DNA from: a virus
Length of the DNA: 26,182 nucleotides
Reading direction: 5' to 3' (one strand)
IMG/VR virus record: IMGVR_UViG_3300002835_000947
Coordinates: 1 to 26,182 of that record
Part shown: one piece after another, positions 19,113 through 26,182 of the stretch
Numbering within the stretch: the first letter of the stretch is position 1
Layout: each line of letters begins with the position of its first letter
The notes under the pieces: generated by a model
The model's database searches: none
What the model was told of the DNA's origin: nothing
What the model saw: only the letters and a program-made list of their open reading frames with translations
Translations under genes and position numbers: made by a program

Positions 19113-20006
19113 ATGGCATCTCCGTCTCCATCAAAGAAAAGTGTATTTGATATAAAATCAAAAATATTAAGACCTGCACTAACTTCTCATTTTCAATGTT
19201 GGTTTAATCCTCCAGTTGATGTTCAAAATTGGTTGAAGCAAAGACAAGAAGCTGGTATTGGAGTTGCTTATGATAATAATTATGCAGAGATTTATTCTTT
19301 GCTTTGTTGTGAAACTTCTTTGCCCGGTTCTTCTTTAGCAACTTTGGATATTAATAATGATTTTACTGGTGTAACTGAGAAGCACGCATATCGTAGGATT
19401 TATGATGACCGAGTTGATTTTACTTTTTATGTTGATCACGATTATAATATAATTAAATTCTTTGAAAATTGGATTGGGTATATTGTAAATGAGCAATATA
19501 CTGATGAAAATGGAGTAAAAAATAATGCAATAGAACTACCAAATTATTCTTATAAGGTGAGATATCCAAATGGTACTGGAAGAGCTAGAAGATCCAATCA
19601 ATCTGGAAGTGGATACAGAACAGAAGTTTATTTGAATAAATTTGAAAGAGATTATAATGGAAGATATATTCGTTATAGATTTTTTCAGGCATATCCAATT
19701 AATATACAATCAATGCCCGTATCTTATGATTCCTCTTCTTTGTTAAAATGTACAGTTTCTTTTACTTATACTAGATATCTTGTCAGTGGAGAATTTAATA
19801 CAGAGTCGCAGGAAAATCTATTTAATAACATAACTCCGGAACAAGCCGCAGCAATTAATGCAGCTTCTTATAATCCAAATCTTAATCTTGGAATAGACTA
19901 TGCAAGATATAATGTAACTGGTGGAGTTAACTATGCTGCTGCATTTGCATCCGGCAATTCTGTCAATATTACTCCAGAGACTAGTGATTACAGAGATTAC
20001 AACTAA
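19113..20006 (+). CDS. 54: gp54-like baseplate tail-tube initiator
   Basis: 297-aa protein, close in length to T4 gp54 (320 aa), which polymerises on gp48 and starts tube assembly. The central part has the tube/initiator family pattern: ETSLPGSSLATLDINNDFTG, then KHAYRRIYDDRVDFTFYVDH, then IIKFFENWIGYIVNEQ. Two beta-rich halves follow (NYSYKVRYPNGTGRARR, RYRFFQAYPINIQSMPVSYD). It is divergent from the gp4 operon. No ribosome binding site is obvious before ATG 19113, which lies 1 nt from the opposite-strand promoter. The gp54 identity is by pattern and context; a gp19-like tube paralogue is the alternative. Confidence 0.78.
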   Translation: MASPSPSKKSVFDIKSKILRPALTSHFQCWFNPPVDVQNWLKQRQEAGIGVAYDNNYAEIYSLLCCETSLPGSSLATLDINNDFTGVTEKHAYRRIYDDRVDFTFYVDHDYNIIKFFENWIGYIVNEQYTDENGVKNNAIELPNYSYKVRYPNGTGRARRSNQSGSGYRTEVYLNKFERDYNGRYIRYRFFQAYPINIQSMPVSYDSSSLLKCTVSFTYTRYLVSGEFNTESQENLFNNITPEQAAAINAASYNPNLNLGIDYARYNVTGGVNYAAAFASGNSVNITPETSDYRDYN

Positions 20007-20035
20007 ATAATCATACTGAAATTCTATAGGTCATT

Positions 20036-20755
20036 ATGCCTTTACCAAAGATTAGTACACCAACTTATGAAGTTGAATTGCCATCAACAGGAGAGACAAT
20101 TCAATACAGACCGTTTTTAGTTAAAGAAGAAAAAGTATTAGTGATTGCTTTAGAAAGTGAAGACACAAAGCAAATCACAAATGCAATTAAGACAGTAATT
20201 AAAAATTGTATTTTATCAAAGGGTGTAAAAGTAGAAACACTTCCAACATTTGATATTGAATATTTGTTTCTTAATATTCGTGGCAAATCTGTTGGAGAGG
20301 AAATAGAGGTTAATATAATCTGCCCTGATGATGAAGAAACTACAACTACAGTAACTCTTAATTTGGATGATATTAAAGTCCAAAAGAATGAAGATCACAC
20401 AAATAAAATTCGTGTAGATAAAAGCATTATGATGGAAATGAAGTATCCATCACTTGAGCAGTTTATTAAAACTAATTTTGATTTTTCAAATACAAATGCA
20501 ATGGATCAATCATTTGAATTGATTGCTTCTTGTATTGATAAAATCTATACTGAGGATGAAGTTTGGTCTACTGCTGATGTGACTAAAAAAGAACTGAATG
20601 AATTTTTAGAGCAAATGAATTCATCGCAATTCAAGGAAATTGAAAAGTTCTTTGAAACGATGCCTAAACTTTCTCATAAAGTTAAAGTTACAAATCCAAA
20701 AACTCAAGTTGAAAGTGAAGTTGTTTTAGAAGGGTTAGCATCTTTTTTCGCATAG
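20036..20755 (+). CDS. 26: gp26-like baseplate hub protein, probable frameshift donor
   Basis: 239-aa protein of the T4 gp26 family (T4 gp26, 208 aa), needed for baseplate hub assembly. It shows the family's N-terminal pattern: PTYEVELPSTGETIQYRPFL, KEEKVLVIALESED, then KGVKVETLPTFDIEYLFLNI and RGKSVGEEIEVNIICPDDEE. A helical C-terminal half includes NEFLEQMNSSQFKEIEKFFE. The last codons are TCT TTT TTC GCA TAG, holding T_TTT_TTC; a -1 slip would continue into gp51 without a stop and make a ~303-aa fusion. It lies two genes before a tape-measure-like gene, matching the position of the chaperone genes of other tailed phages. Confidence 0.88.
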   Translation: MPLPKISTPTYEVELPSTGETIQYRPFLVKEEKVLVIALESEDTKQITNAIKTVIKNCILSKGVKVETLPTFDIEYLFLNIRGKSVGEEIEVNIICPDDEETTTTVTLNLDDIKVQKNEDHTNKIRVDKSIMMEMKYPSLEQFIKTNFDFSNTNAMDQSFELIASCIDKIYTEDEVWSTADVTKKELNEFLEQMNSSQFKEIEKFFETMPKLSHKVKVTNPKTQVESEVVLEGLASFFA

Positions 20756-20773
20756 CACTGGTTCATATGAACC
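20743..20773 (+). promoter_or_regulatory. Candidate programmed -1 frameshift signal at the gp26/gp51 junction
   Basis: T_TTT_TTC at 20743-20749 is in the gp26 frame, two codons before its TAG. Reading -1 from there gives CGC ATA GCA CTG GTT CAT ATG and continues in the gp51 frame with no stop. Ten nt downstream is the perfect palindrome GGTTCATATGAACC (20760-20773), able to form a 5-bp hairpin that also covers the gp51 ATG. gp51 has no visible ribosome binding site. Confidence 0.68.
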
Positions 20774-20946
20774 TTGAAAGCTATTTTCGTCTTAACTTTG
20801 CCTTGATGCAGTACCATAAATACTCATTAACGGAGATCGAAAATATGATGCCTTGGGAACGAGACATCTATGTTGAATTGTTAATGCAACACCTGGAAGA
20901 AGAAAAAACAAAACAACAGCAAGTAAATGGCACTCAATTCTTCTAA
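20767..20946 (+). CDS. 51: gp51-like baseplate hub assembly factor
   Basis: 59-aa protein (MNLESYFRLNFALMQYHKYS ... MMPWERDIYVELLMQHLEEE). The pattern PWERDIYVELL is typical of small tail-assembly factors annotated as gp51 in T4-like phages that follow gp26; T4 gp51 itself is 249 aa, so this is a short form or a different protein in the same slot. The ATG sits inside a palindrome and has no ribosome binding site, and the frame is open upstream to the gp26 slippery site, so much of it may be made as a gp26-gp51 fusion. Its end overlaps the next gene by 20 nt. Confidence 0.68.
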   Translation: MNLESYFRLNFALMQYHKYSLTEIENMMPWERDIYVELLMQHLEEEKTKQQQVNGTQFF

Positions 20947-23011
20947 AATTGTACCAGTATTAAAACCGAAGAATGGTCGTGCCTTAGTTGATGAGAAGAT
21001 AGACGAAAGGATACTAAGATTACTTGGTCTTGAAGGTGTTTTTGATATTGATTATGATACTTATGCATCTCTTCTCAAAGAGAGGATGGGTGCTGCAAGA
21101 ATGAGAAAGCAAACTCTTCCAACAGAAGAAGTTGAATTGCTTACAAATGAATGGAAAAAAATAAAGGGTAAGAAAGGTAGATTTAAAGTCAAAAAGATTA
21201 CTGCAGAAAGTTTTAAAAAAGGTACTGCAGTTGGAATGAATTTGGGAAAACAGAGAGCACTTTCTGGAATCAAAAAACTATCACTTTCTCCAGCAATTGG
21301 TAAAGGAGAAACTCAAGATAGTTTTAATGAAATTACAAGTTTATTGAATGAAATTGTTAAAAATCTAACTCAACAAAATAAAACACAAAAAGATTCAAAC
21401 GAGAGAGAAAGAAAGGAAGGTGAGAATGCAAAGAGAGCACTTGCTGAATCAAAACTAGAAAAAGGATTTGCTCTTGCAATTAAAACAGCAGAAAAGGTTG
21501 TTGCTCCAGTGAAATCAATGCTTAGAAGAATCATTGATTTCTTTATGGCTATTTTCTGGGGTAAAGTTTTTCTCAAGTTGTTAGATTGGTTTGCAGATCC
21601 AGCAAACAAGAAAAAGATTGATTCCTTGTTTAGATTCTTTGGTGATCATTGGCCAAAACTTCTTGCACTTTATCTTAGATTTGGAACAGGTTTGGGTAAG
21701 TTTGTTGGTAGTCTTACTAGTTTAGTATTTTTGGGAACAAGAAAGTTGCTTCAAACTGTTTTTCAAATGGTTGGGGCAAAGGGAGCAGCAAAATTTCTTG
21801 GAGGTAAAGGTGGTAAATTAGTTGCAACAGGATTATCAGTTGCAACAACAGTTGGAACCACAATGGCTCTAAGTGAAGGAATAGAAAATTTTGCGGGACA
21901 AGGTGAGGATAAGCAACCAAAAATTCCTACCTATAATGGTGGTGGGTTTGCAAACTTTAAGAAATTGTTTGGAATGTTTGGTGGTGGTTCTTTTAGTCCT
22001 GGATATGTAAGTGGTGAAAAAGGTGTAGATAAGGTTCCTGCAATGTTAAGTGATGGTGAATTTGTAATGTCTCGTGGTGCTGTTGAAAAATATGGTGTGA
22101 ATACTCTGGAAGCAATGAATGCTGCCGGTGGTGGTACAAATAGGCCAAAAATGATTAGTGGGACTACTTATGCTGCTGGTGGTGGATTGGTTGGAGGTTC
22201 TCCTGATTTTTGGAAGATAGCAGCACTTGCATCAAAGGAGGATAGTATAAATCCTCAAGGTCAGGCAGATGTAGCACAGTCAATATACAATCGTATCAAC
22301 CTTGGATCTTATCCTGGTGGAAAAAGTATTTCTGCAGTAATTACTGCTCCAGGTCAATATCAACCTACTTTTTCCAATCCATCTAAGTGGAGATCAATAA
22401 AAGATAGAGTTTCTGCAATCAATGCTACTGGCAATGAAAAAAAGATTGATATGGCTGCTAAATCAATTACAAATCCAGTATTGCAAAGAGAATCTGCAAA
22501 ATTTGTTGGTGGAAGAACTGATTTTCAAGGAGAAAGTCAGAAAAAATATATGAAACCTTCCGATGTTACCCGAGGTAAAAGTCATAATTTCTTTGGGTGG
22601 TTTTATGATGCAAAATTACCAAAACCTGCACCAATACCCAATATAGTTTCTTCTCAATCCAAACAAATTCAAACTCCTCCTATGAAACCAGATATGAATG
22701 GGAGTAAAAATCAACCAAACATTATAGAGAGAGTTAAAAACTTTATTTTTAGTCCATCACAACCAAAAGAACCAAGGTATGCTCAAGGTGGAATGGTGCA
22801 GTCACCAATGCAACTATCAAAAATGCCTTTTAGAGCAAAAAATATTACTCCTCCATCTGCTCCACCTGTACTTGTTTCTACGACAAGTAAAACAAGCACG
22901 ACGATGCCTTCCATACCATCATCACCAGGAGTTCCAAAAGCTCCATCATTTAATTCTATTCACAGTAATAATGAAAGAAAGAGAATACTTGCAATTCACG
23001 GAGTAGCATAA
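20927..23011 (+). CDS. Large tail protein with membrane-like segment and SleB-type hydrolase domain, tape-measure candidate
   Basis: 694-aa protein with three parts. Residues ~1-190: charged and helical (KKIKGKKGRFKVKKITAESF, coiled-coil-like NERERKEGENAKRALAESKL). Residues ~195-310: hydrophobic and Gly-rich (RIIDFFMAIFWGKVFLKLLD, GKLVATGLSVATTVGTTMAL). Then a GEFVM motif near residue 378 (KVPAMLSDGEFVMSRGAVEK), common in tape-measure proteins. Residues ~425-570 look like a SleB-type cell-wall hydrolase: E438 in ALASKEDSINPQGQADVAQS and the following IYNRI, then PGQYQPTFS and NFFGWFYD. It follows gp26-gp51 and precedes a paralogue at 23021. It may be the tape-measure (gp29 role) or a hub hydrolase; T4 gp29 is 590 aa. 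Confidence 0.75.
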   Translation: MALNSSKIVPVLKPKNGRALVDEKIDERILRLLGLEGVFDIDYDTYASLLKERMGAARMRKQTLPTEEVELLTNEWKKIKGKKGRFKVKKITAESFKKGTAVGMNLGKQRALSGIKKLSLSPAIGKGETQDSFNEITSLLNEIVKNLTQQNKTQKDSNERERKEGENAKRALAESKLEKGFALAIKTAEKVVAPVKSMLRRIIDFFMAIFWGKVFLKLLDWFADPANKKKIDSLFRFFGDHWPKLLALYLRFGTGLGKFVGSLTSLVFLGTRKLLQTVFQMVGAKGAAKFLGGKGGKLVATGLSVATTVGTTMALSEGIENFAGQGEDKQPKIPTYNGGGFANFKKLFGMFGGGSFSPGYVSGEKGVDKVPAMLSDGEFVMSRGAVEKYGVNTLEAMNAAGGGTNRPKMISGTTYAAGGGLVGGSPDFWKIAALASKEDSINPQGQADVAQSIYNRINLGSYPGGKSISAVITAPGQYQPTFSNPSKWRSIKDRVSAINATGNEKKIDMAAKSITNPVLQRESAKFVGGRTDFQGESQKKYMKPSDVTRGKSHNFFGWFYDAKLPKPAPIPNIVSSQSKQIQTPPMKPDMNGSKNQPNIIERVKNFIFSPSQPKEPRYAQGGMVQSPMQLSKMPFRAKNITPPSAPPVLVSTTSKTSTTMPSIPSSPGVPKAPSFNSIHSNNERKRILAIHGVA

Positions 23012-23020
23012 TCATAAACT

Positions 23021-26000
23021 ATGAAACCTAAAGCACTTCCTCCTGCAAAAATTAATCCAGCAAAACTTTTAAAGGGAAGTTCTTTAATACCTACTGTGAA
23101 AAGGATTAGTGCTAAATCGGTTGTTGATGATAATCTTTCTTTTGGGGTAAGTTTTATTAAGAAACAAGTGATTAAAATTGGTGATTTAATCAAAACAAAT
23201 ACATTATTAAAAGCAGAAAATGAAAAGAGAAAGAAAAAAGAAGGTGAGAAAAAAAGATTTGCCAAAAAAGAAGAAAAACTTGAAAAACCAAAAGAAGGTA
23301 AAGGAGATAAAATTAAATTACCTTCATTACCTCGTTTAGGTTTTCTTGATAGAATTAAGAAGTTTTTATTTAATATTTTTCTTGGTTACATTTCACTTCG
23401 TTTATTGCCATATCTTCCAAAACTTGCAGGAGTTGTTGGTACGATTATAAAGGTTCAGGATACTGTGATTGATGTATCTGGTAAAATTTTAAATGGTTTG
23501 GTTTCTTTTGTTGATAAAGCATATGAGGTTCACGATAAAACAAGAAAGTTTTTAGGAAATCTTGGAGGAGAAAACTTTACCAAAGCATTTGATGAATTTG
23601 TTGGTGCGATGGATAAAGTCATCACAGCATCTATTATTGCTGCGATTGCTTTTGATGAACTTCGTGATATGGGTGGTCCTGGTGCTGGAAAATGTGATTG
23701 TGGACCAACTAAAAATGGTATGGGGTCAACTGCTGCTTCTGCATACCAAGCAAGTAAAGCAGGTAGATCTTATGCTGCAATGATGGCAGAAAGAAATTTG
23801 CCAAAATGGGTTCAAAAACAATTAGGTGGTAGTGCTGGTAGATTTTCAGATTCAAATTTAAGAATTGCTTTAGGTAAAGGGAATGTTGGGGATTATGTTA
23901 GAATTATTACTCAAGGAAAGTTGGGAAGGGGTGCATTATCCAAAGCAGTAATGACTGTTGTGAAACCAAGATTAAGTATGATTCCATTTGGTATTGGTGC
24001 TTTGATTGACTTTGGATTATCTTGGGCTTTAGGAGAAAACCCTGGTAGAGCAGCTTTTAGATCAATTGGTGCAGGTTTATTGAGTTGGGTTGGAACTGCT
24101 TTGGGTGGTGGTATTGGACTTGCTGGGGGTCCTTTAGCAATTGCTGGAGCCATTATTGGTGGTGCTGCTGGTGGAATAGCTGGTGATGCTATTGGTGGAT
24201 TTTTATATGATTTGATGTTTGGAAATAAAAATCCACAAAATCAAAAGGTTCAAGGTCGTGCTCAAGGTGGACAAGTTACAAGAGGTGGAAAATATACTGG
24301 TCCAATCAAAAGAACTATAAAAAAAACACCACCAAGAACTTTAAAAGTAAAATCAACAGAAGTTAAACCGGGTCAATCTGTTGGTGGTAAGGATAAGATT
24401 AAAAAAATATTCCCTGAAGAAGACCAGACAAAAAATGTAAATCCACTTGGTTATATGAATAGTTCTTATAAGACAGCATCTTCAACACCAGGATTAGGTG
24501 GATTATTTGGTATTATGATGAAGGCACAACTTGGTGAGAGACCATCTAGTGCAGATTATCAAAGTGCAGCAGATGGTTTAACTGCTTGGATGCAGAGAAC
24601 TGTTGGTGGGGGAATTCAAAGAACTGTAGGTGCATTTGCTGAAGGTGGAGAAGTTGATGCTGGAATGTTTAGTAATGGTGCTGATATGAAAAACGTAATT
24701 GCAAAAGCACTTCAAGATAGTGTTGCCCCTAAAGTTGATGATATACTTAATGATTTGAAGAAACAACTTGAATTGAAAGTAATTGAAGGTAAAGCAAAGG
24801 AGGGAGCAACACTTCCACCAGAGGATGGAGACTTTTCAGTTAGTGGTGGCACAGAAGATTTTTGGACTTTGGTTGCAGTTGCATCAAGAGAAGATGCCGA
24901 CCCCCAGGGAAGTGCTGATGTTGCACAAACAATTTATAATCGTCTTGCATCTGGTGCATATACTGGAAAGACAATTAAACAACTTATAACAGCAAGAAAC
25001 CAATATCAACCAACTTGGGATTATCCAAATGGACCTACTCAAGGAAATGGCAATCCAAATCCAGAGTGGTTGTCTATTCAAGATGCAGAATCAGCTGCAG
25101 CAGCTGCTGGTATGGAAGTTGGCACAATAAAAAAAGTCGCAGCCAACATATTAAATCCTACGTTACAAAAAAATGCCAGAGATTTTATACAGGGAAGAAC
25201 TGATTTCAAGGCACAAGGACAAGGTGTAACTGGTATCAGTAGATCCGCAAGAGGGAATGTTTTTGGATGGCATTATAACTATAAAGAAAATAAAATTGCA
25301 AGTATTCCTAATTTTGGTGCCACTGTTGCATCTCGTCCCGGTGGAGGTGTTGATATTAAACTAGGAAAATTTGGAGGTAATCTTTCTGCAGCACAACAAC
25401 TTGCTGCAAGTATGGGACTTCAGGTTACAAGTTATCTTCGTCCGGGAGATCCTGGATATCACGGATCTGGTAGAGCAATGGACTTCCAAACGATTGGTGC
25501 TCCGGGAAATAGAGGAACTCCCAGTCAATTGGCATTTGCTCAAGCAATGATTTCTAAATATGGAACTAGTTTAAAACAACTAATTTATACTCCTTTAGGG
25601 TTTGGAATTTCTGGAGGAAAACAAGTCCCACTATCAACTTGGGGGAATAAAACAAATTCTACACATTATGATCACGTTCACGTTGCTTTTAATAAAGGTG
25701 GAAAAGTAAAAGGAAAAATGGGTATTGATCAAATAAGAGCAATGTTAACTCACGGTGAATTTGTTCTTGATGTGAATTCAACAACCGCACTAGAAGATAA
25801 TTATCCAGGATTTTTGGATGCATTGAACAAAGCAGATTATCAAGGAGCATTAAATGTTCTAAAAAGTTATGCATCTTATGAAATGGGAGCAACAATTCGT
25901 GCGATTGTAGATGAGAAATTAATTCCTGTTCCAGTTCCAGTTGGTTCTTCTCAACAATCTTCAATGATGGTGTCTATATTTGATGAAGTAGAAGATTATA

Positions 26001-26023
26001 TGGCATCCAGTTATAAAGGGTAA
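23021..26023 (+). CDS. 1000-aa tail protein with SleB-type and M15-like peptidoglycan hydrolase domains
   Basis: Paralogue of the gene before it. Residues ~1-95 are Lys-rich; ~100-135 and ~315-395 are hydrophobic, the second Gly-zipper-like (GPLAIAGAIIGGAAGGIAGD). A CDCG (about residue 224) is unusual. Residues ~611-775 repeat the SleB-type domain (E624 in VASREDADPQGSADVAQTIY, then NQYQPTW and NVFGWHYN). Residues ~790-895 look like an M15/VldE-type metallopeptidase: H814 and D821 in YHGSGRAMDF and H882-D884-H885-H887 in HYDHVHV. A GEFVL motif follows (about residue 912). Such a protein at the tail tip would open the host cell wall during DNA entry. It starts 9 nt after the previous gene and has no clear ribosome binding site. 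Confidence 0.8.
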   Translation: MKPKALPPAKINPAKLLKGSSLIPTVKRISAKSVVDDNLSFGVSFIKKQVIKIGDLIKTNTLLKAENEKRKKKEGEKKRFAKKEEKLEKPKEGKGDKIKLPSLPRLGFLDRIKKFLFNIFLGYISLRLLPYLPKLAGVVGTIIKVQDTVIDVSGKILNGLVSFVDKAYEVHDKTRKFLGNLGGENFTKAFDEFVGAMDKVITASIIAAIAFDELRDMGGPGAGKCDCGPTKNGMGSTAASAYQASKAGRSYAAMMAERNLPKWVQKQLGGSAGRFSDSNLRIALGKGNVGDYVRIITQGKLGRGALSKAVMTVVKPRLSMIPFGIGALIDFGLSWALGENPGRAAFRSIGAGLLSWVGTALGGGIGLAGGPLAIAGAIIGGAAGGIAGDAIGGFLYDLMFGNKNPQNQKVQGRAQGGQVTRGGKYTGPIKRTIKKTPPRTLKVKSTEVKPGQSVGGKDKIKKIFPEEDQTKNVNPLGYMNSSYKTASSTPGLGGLFGIMMKAQLGERPSSADYQSAADGLTAWMQRTVGGGIQRTVGAFAEGGEVDAGMFSNGADMKNVIAKALQDSVAPKVDDILNDLKKQLELKVIEGKAKEGATLPPEDGDFSVSGGTEDFWTLVAVASREDADPQGSADVAQTIYNRLASGAYTGKTIKQLITARNQYQPTWDYPNGPTQGNGNPNPEWLSIQDAESAAAAAGMEVGTIKKVAANILNPTLQKNARDFIQGRTDFKAQGQGVTGISRSARGNVFGWHYNYKENKIASIPNFGATVASRPGGGVDIKLGKFGGNLSAAQQLAASMGLQVTSYLRPGDPGYHGSGRAMDFQTIGAPGNRGTPSQLAFAQAMISKYGTSLKQLIYTPLGFGISGGKQVPLSTWGNKTNSTHYDHVHVAFNKGGKVKGKMGIDQIRAMLTHGEFVLDVNSTTALEDNYPGFLDALNKADYQGALNVLKSYASYEMGATIRAIVDEKLIPVPVPVGSSQQSSMMVSIFDEVEDYMASSYKG

Positions 26024-26048
26024 ATAATAGAATAGGAGTTTTATTTCA

Positions 26049-26182
26049 ATGCAAGAGAGTACTAGAAATTATTCTATTGATAAATTCATAATCAATCCCT
26101 CAGCAGGAAGAAAAACTTCTCCAATTGATTTGGGTGCAAGTGGAACAACTATTACTGACTTTTATTATTATGAAAGTATTTT
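26049..26182 (+). CDS. Partial gene, probable baseplate hub protein (gp27-like)
   Basis: The first 44 codons are present: MQESTRNYSIDKFIINPSAG, then RKTSPIDLGASGTTITDFYY and YESIF, cut by the end of the window. The start has AGGAG upstream (AATAGGAGTTTTATTTCAATG) at about 12 nt. The segment ending in DFYYYESIF recalls the N-terminus of hub and spike proteins of T4-like cyanophages, where T4 has gp27 after gp51. The call depends on this short pattern and on position, so treat it as tentative. Confidence 0.5.
   Translation, partial: MQESTRNYSIDKFIINPSAGRKTSPIDLGASGTTITDFYYYESI

Noticed and set aside
20815-20822. CATAAATA box inside gp51
   Set aside because: It is a one-mismatch late box within coding sequence in an AT-rich genome; chance is likely and no second feature supports it.
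1-26182. tRNA genes, CRISPR arrays, insertion sequences and integrase sites
   Set aside because: I saw no cloverleaf, no regularly spaced repeats, no transposase and no integrase; the GIY-YIG gene is the only mobile-type element.

Overview
The window looks like part of the genome of a T4-like myovirus that infects marine picocyanobacteria (Synechococcus or Prochlorococcus). Three lines of evidence agree. It is AT-rich and tightly packed, with many 1-4 nt stop/start overlaps. It carries cyanophage host-type genes: psbA, two high-light-inducible (hli) genes, speD, thyX, phoH and a glutaredoxin. It also has a T4 core block, with the replication genes 33-59-32 running into the baseplate and head genes 53, 48, 4, 54, 26 and 51. 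No tRNA, CRISPR array, insertion sequence or integrase was seen.

Layout. Positions 1-660: two hli genes around two small ORFs, closed by a terminator. 690-1912: a C39-type cysteine peptidase followed by a GH24 lysozyme in the -1 frame. 1909-2457 (minus strand): three small genes, two of them membrane proteins, converging on the lysozyme. 2650-5813: a secreted-type subtilisin with C-terminal calcium-binding repeats, then psbA with a consensus promoter, structured leader and terminator. 5814-10122: many small cyanophage genes with glutaredoxin and speD. 10138-11340: a free-standing GIY-YIG endonuclease, a promoter inside a palindrome, a GC-richer structured leader and tiny genes. 11365-16196: thyX, phoH, an exonuclease, gp33, gp59, a small gene and gp32. 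16127-19069 (minus): gp53, gp48, an unknown and gp4. 19113-26182 (plus): gp54, gp26, gp51, two very large paralogous tail proteins with cell-wall hydrolase domains, and the start of a probable hub gene cut by the window edge.

How it fits together. psbA and the hli genes would keep photosystem II working during infection. thyX, the glutaredoxin and the exonuclease serve nucleotide supply and host DNA turnover. gp33, gp59 and gp32 link replication to late transcription. Baseplate and head genes lie downstream. Early/middle genes are preceded by host-like TTGACA/TATAAT promoters with a 17-nt spacer, while structural and lysis-side genes are preceded by T4-type TATAAATA late promoters.

The most unusual signals are two independent candidates for programmed -1 ribosomal frameshifting. 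One is A_AAA_AAG followed at once by a stop and a 12-bp stem, which would fuse the C39 peptidase to the lysozyme. The other is T_TTT_TTC two codons before the gp26 stop, which would fuse gp26 to gp51 just upstream of a tape-measure-like gene, the same arrangement as the G/GT tail chaperones of other tailed phages. All functional calls come from reading the sequence and recalling families; no search was run.
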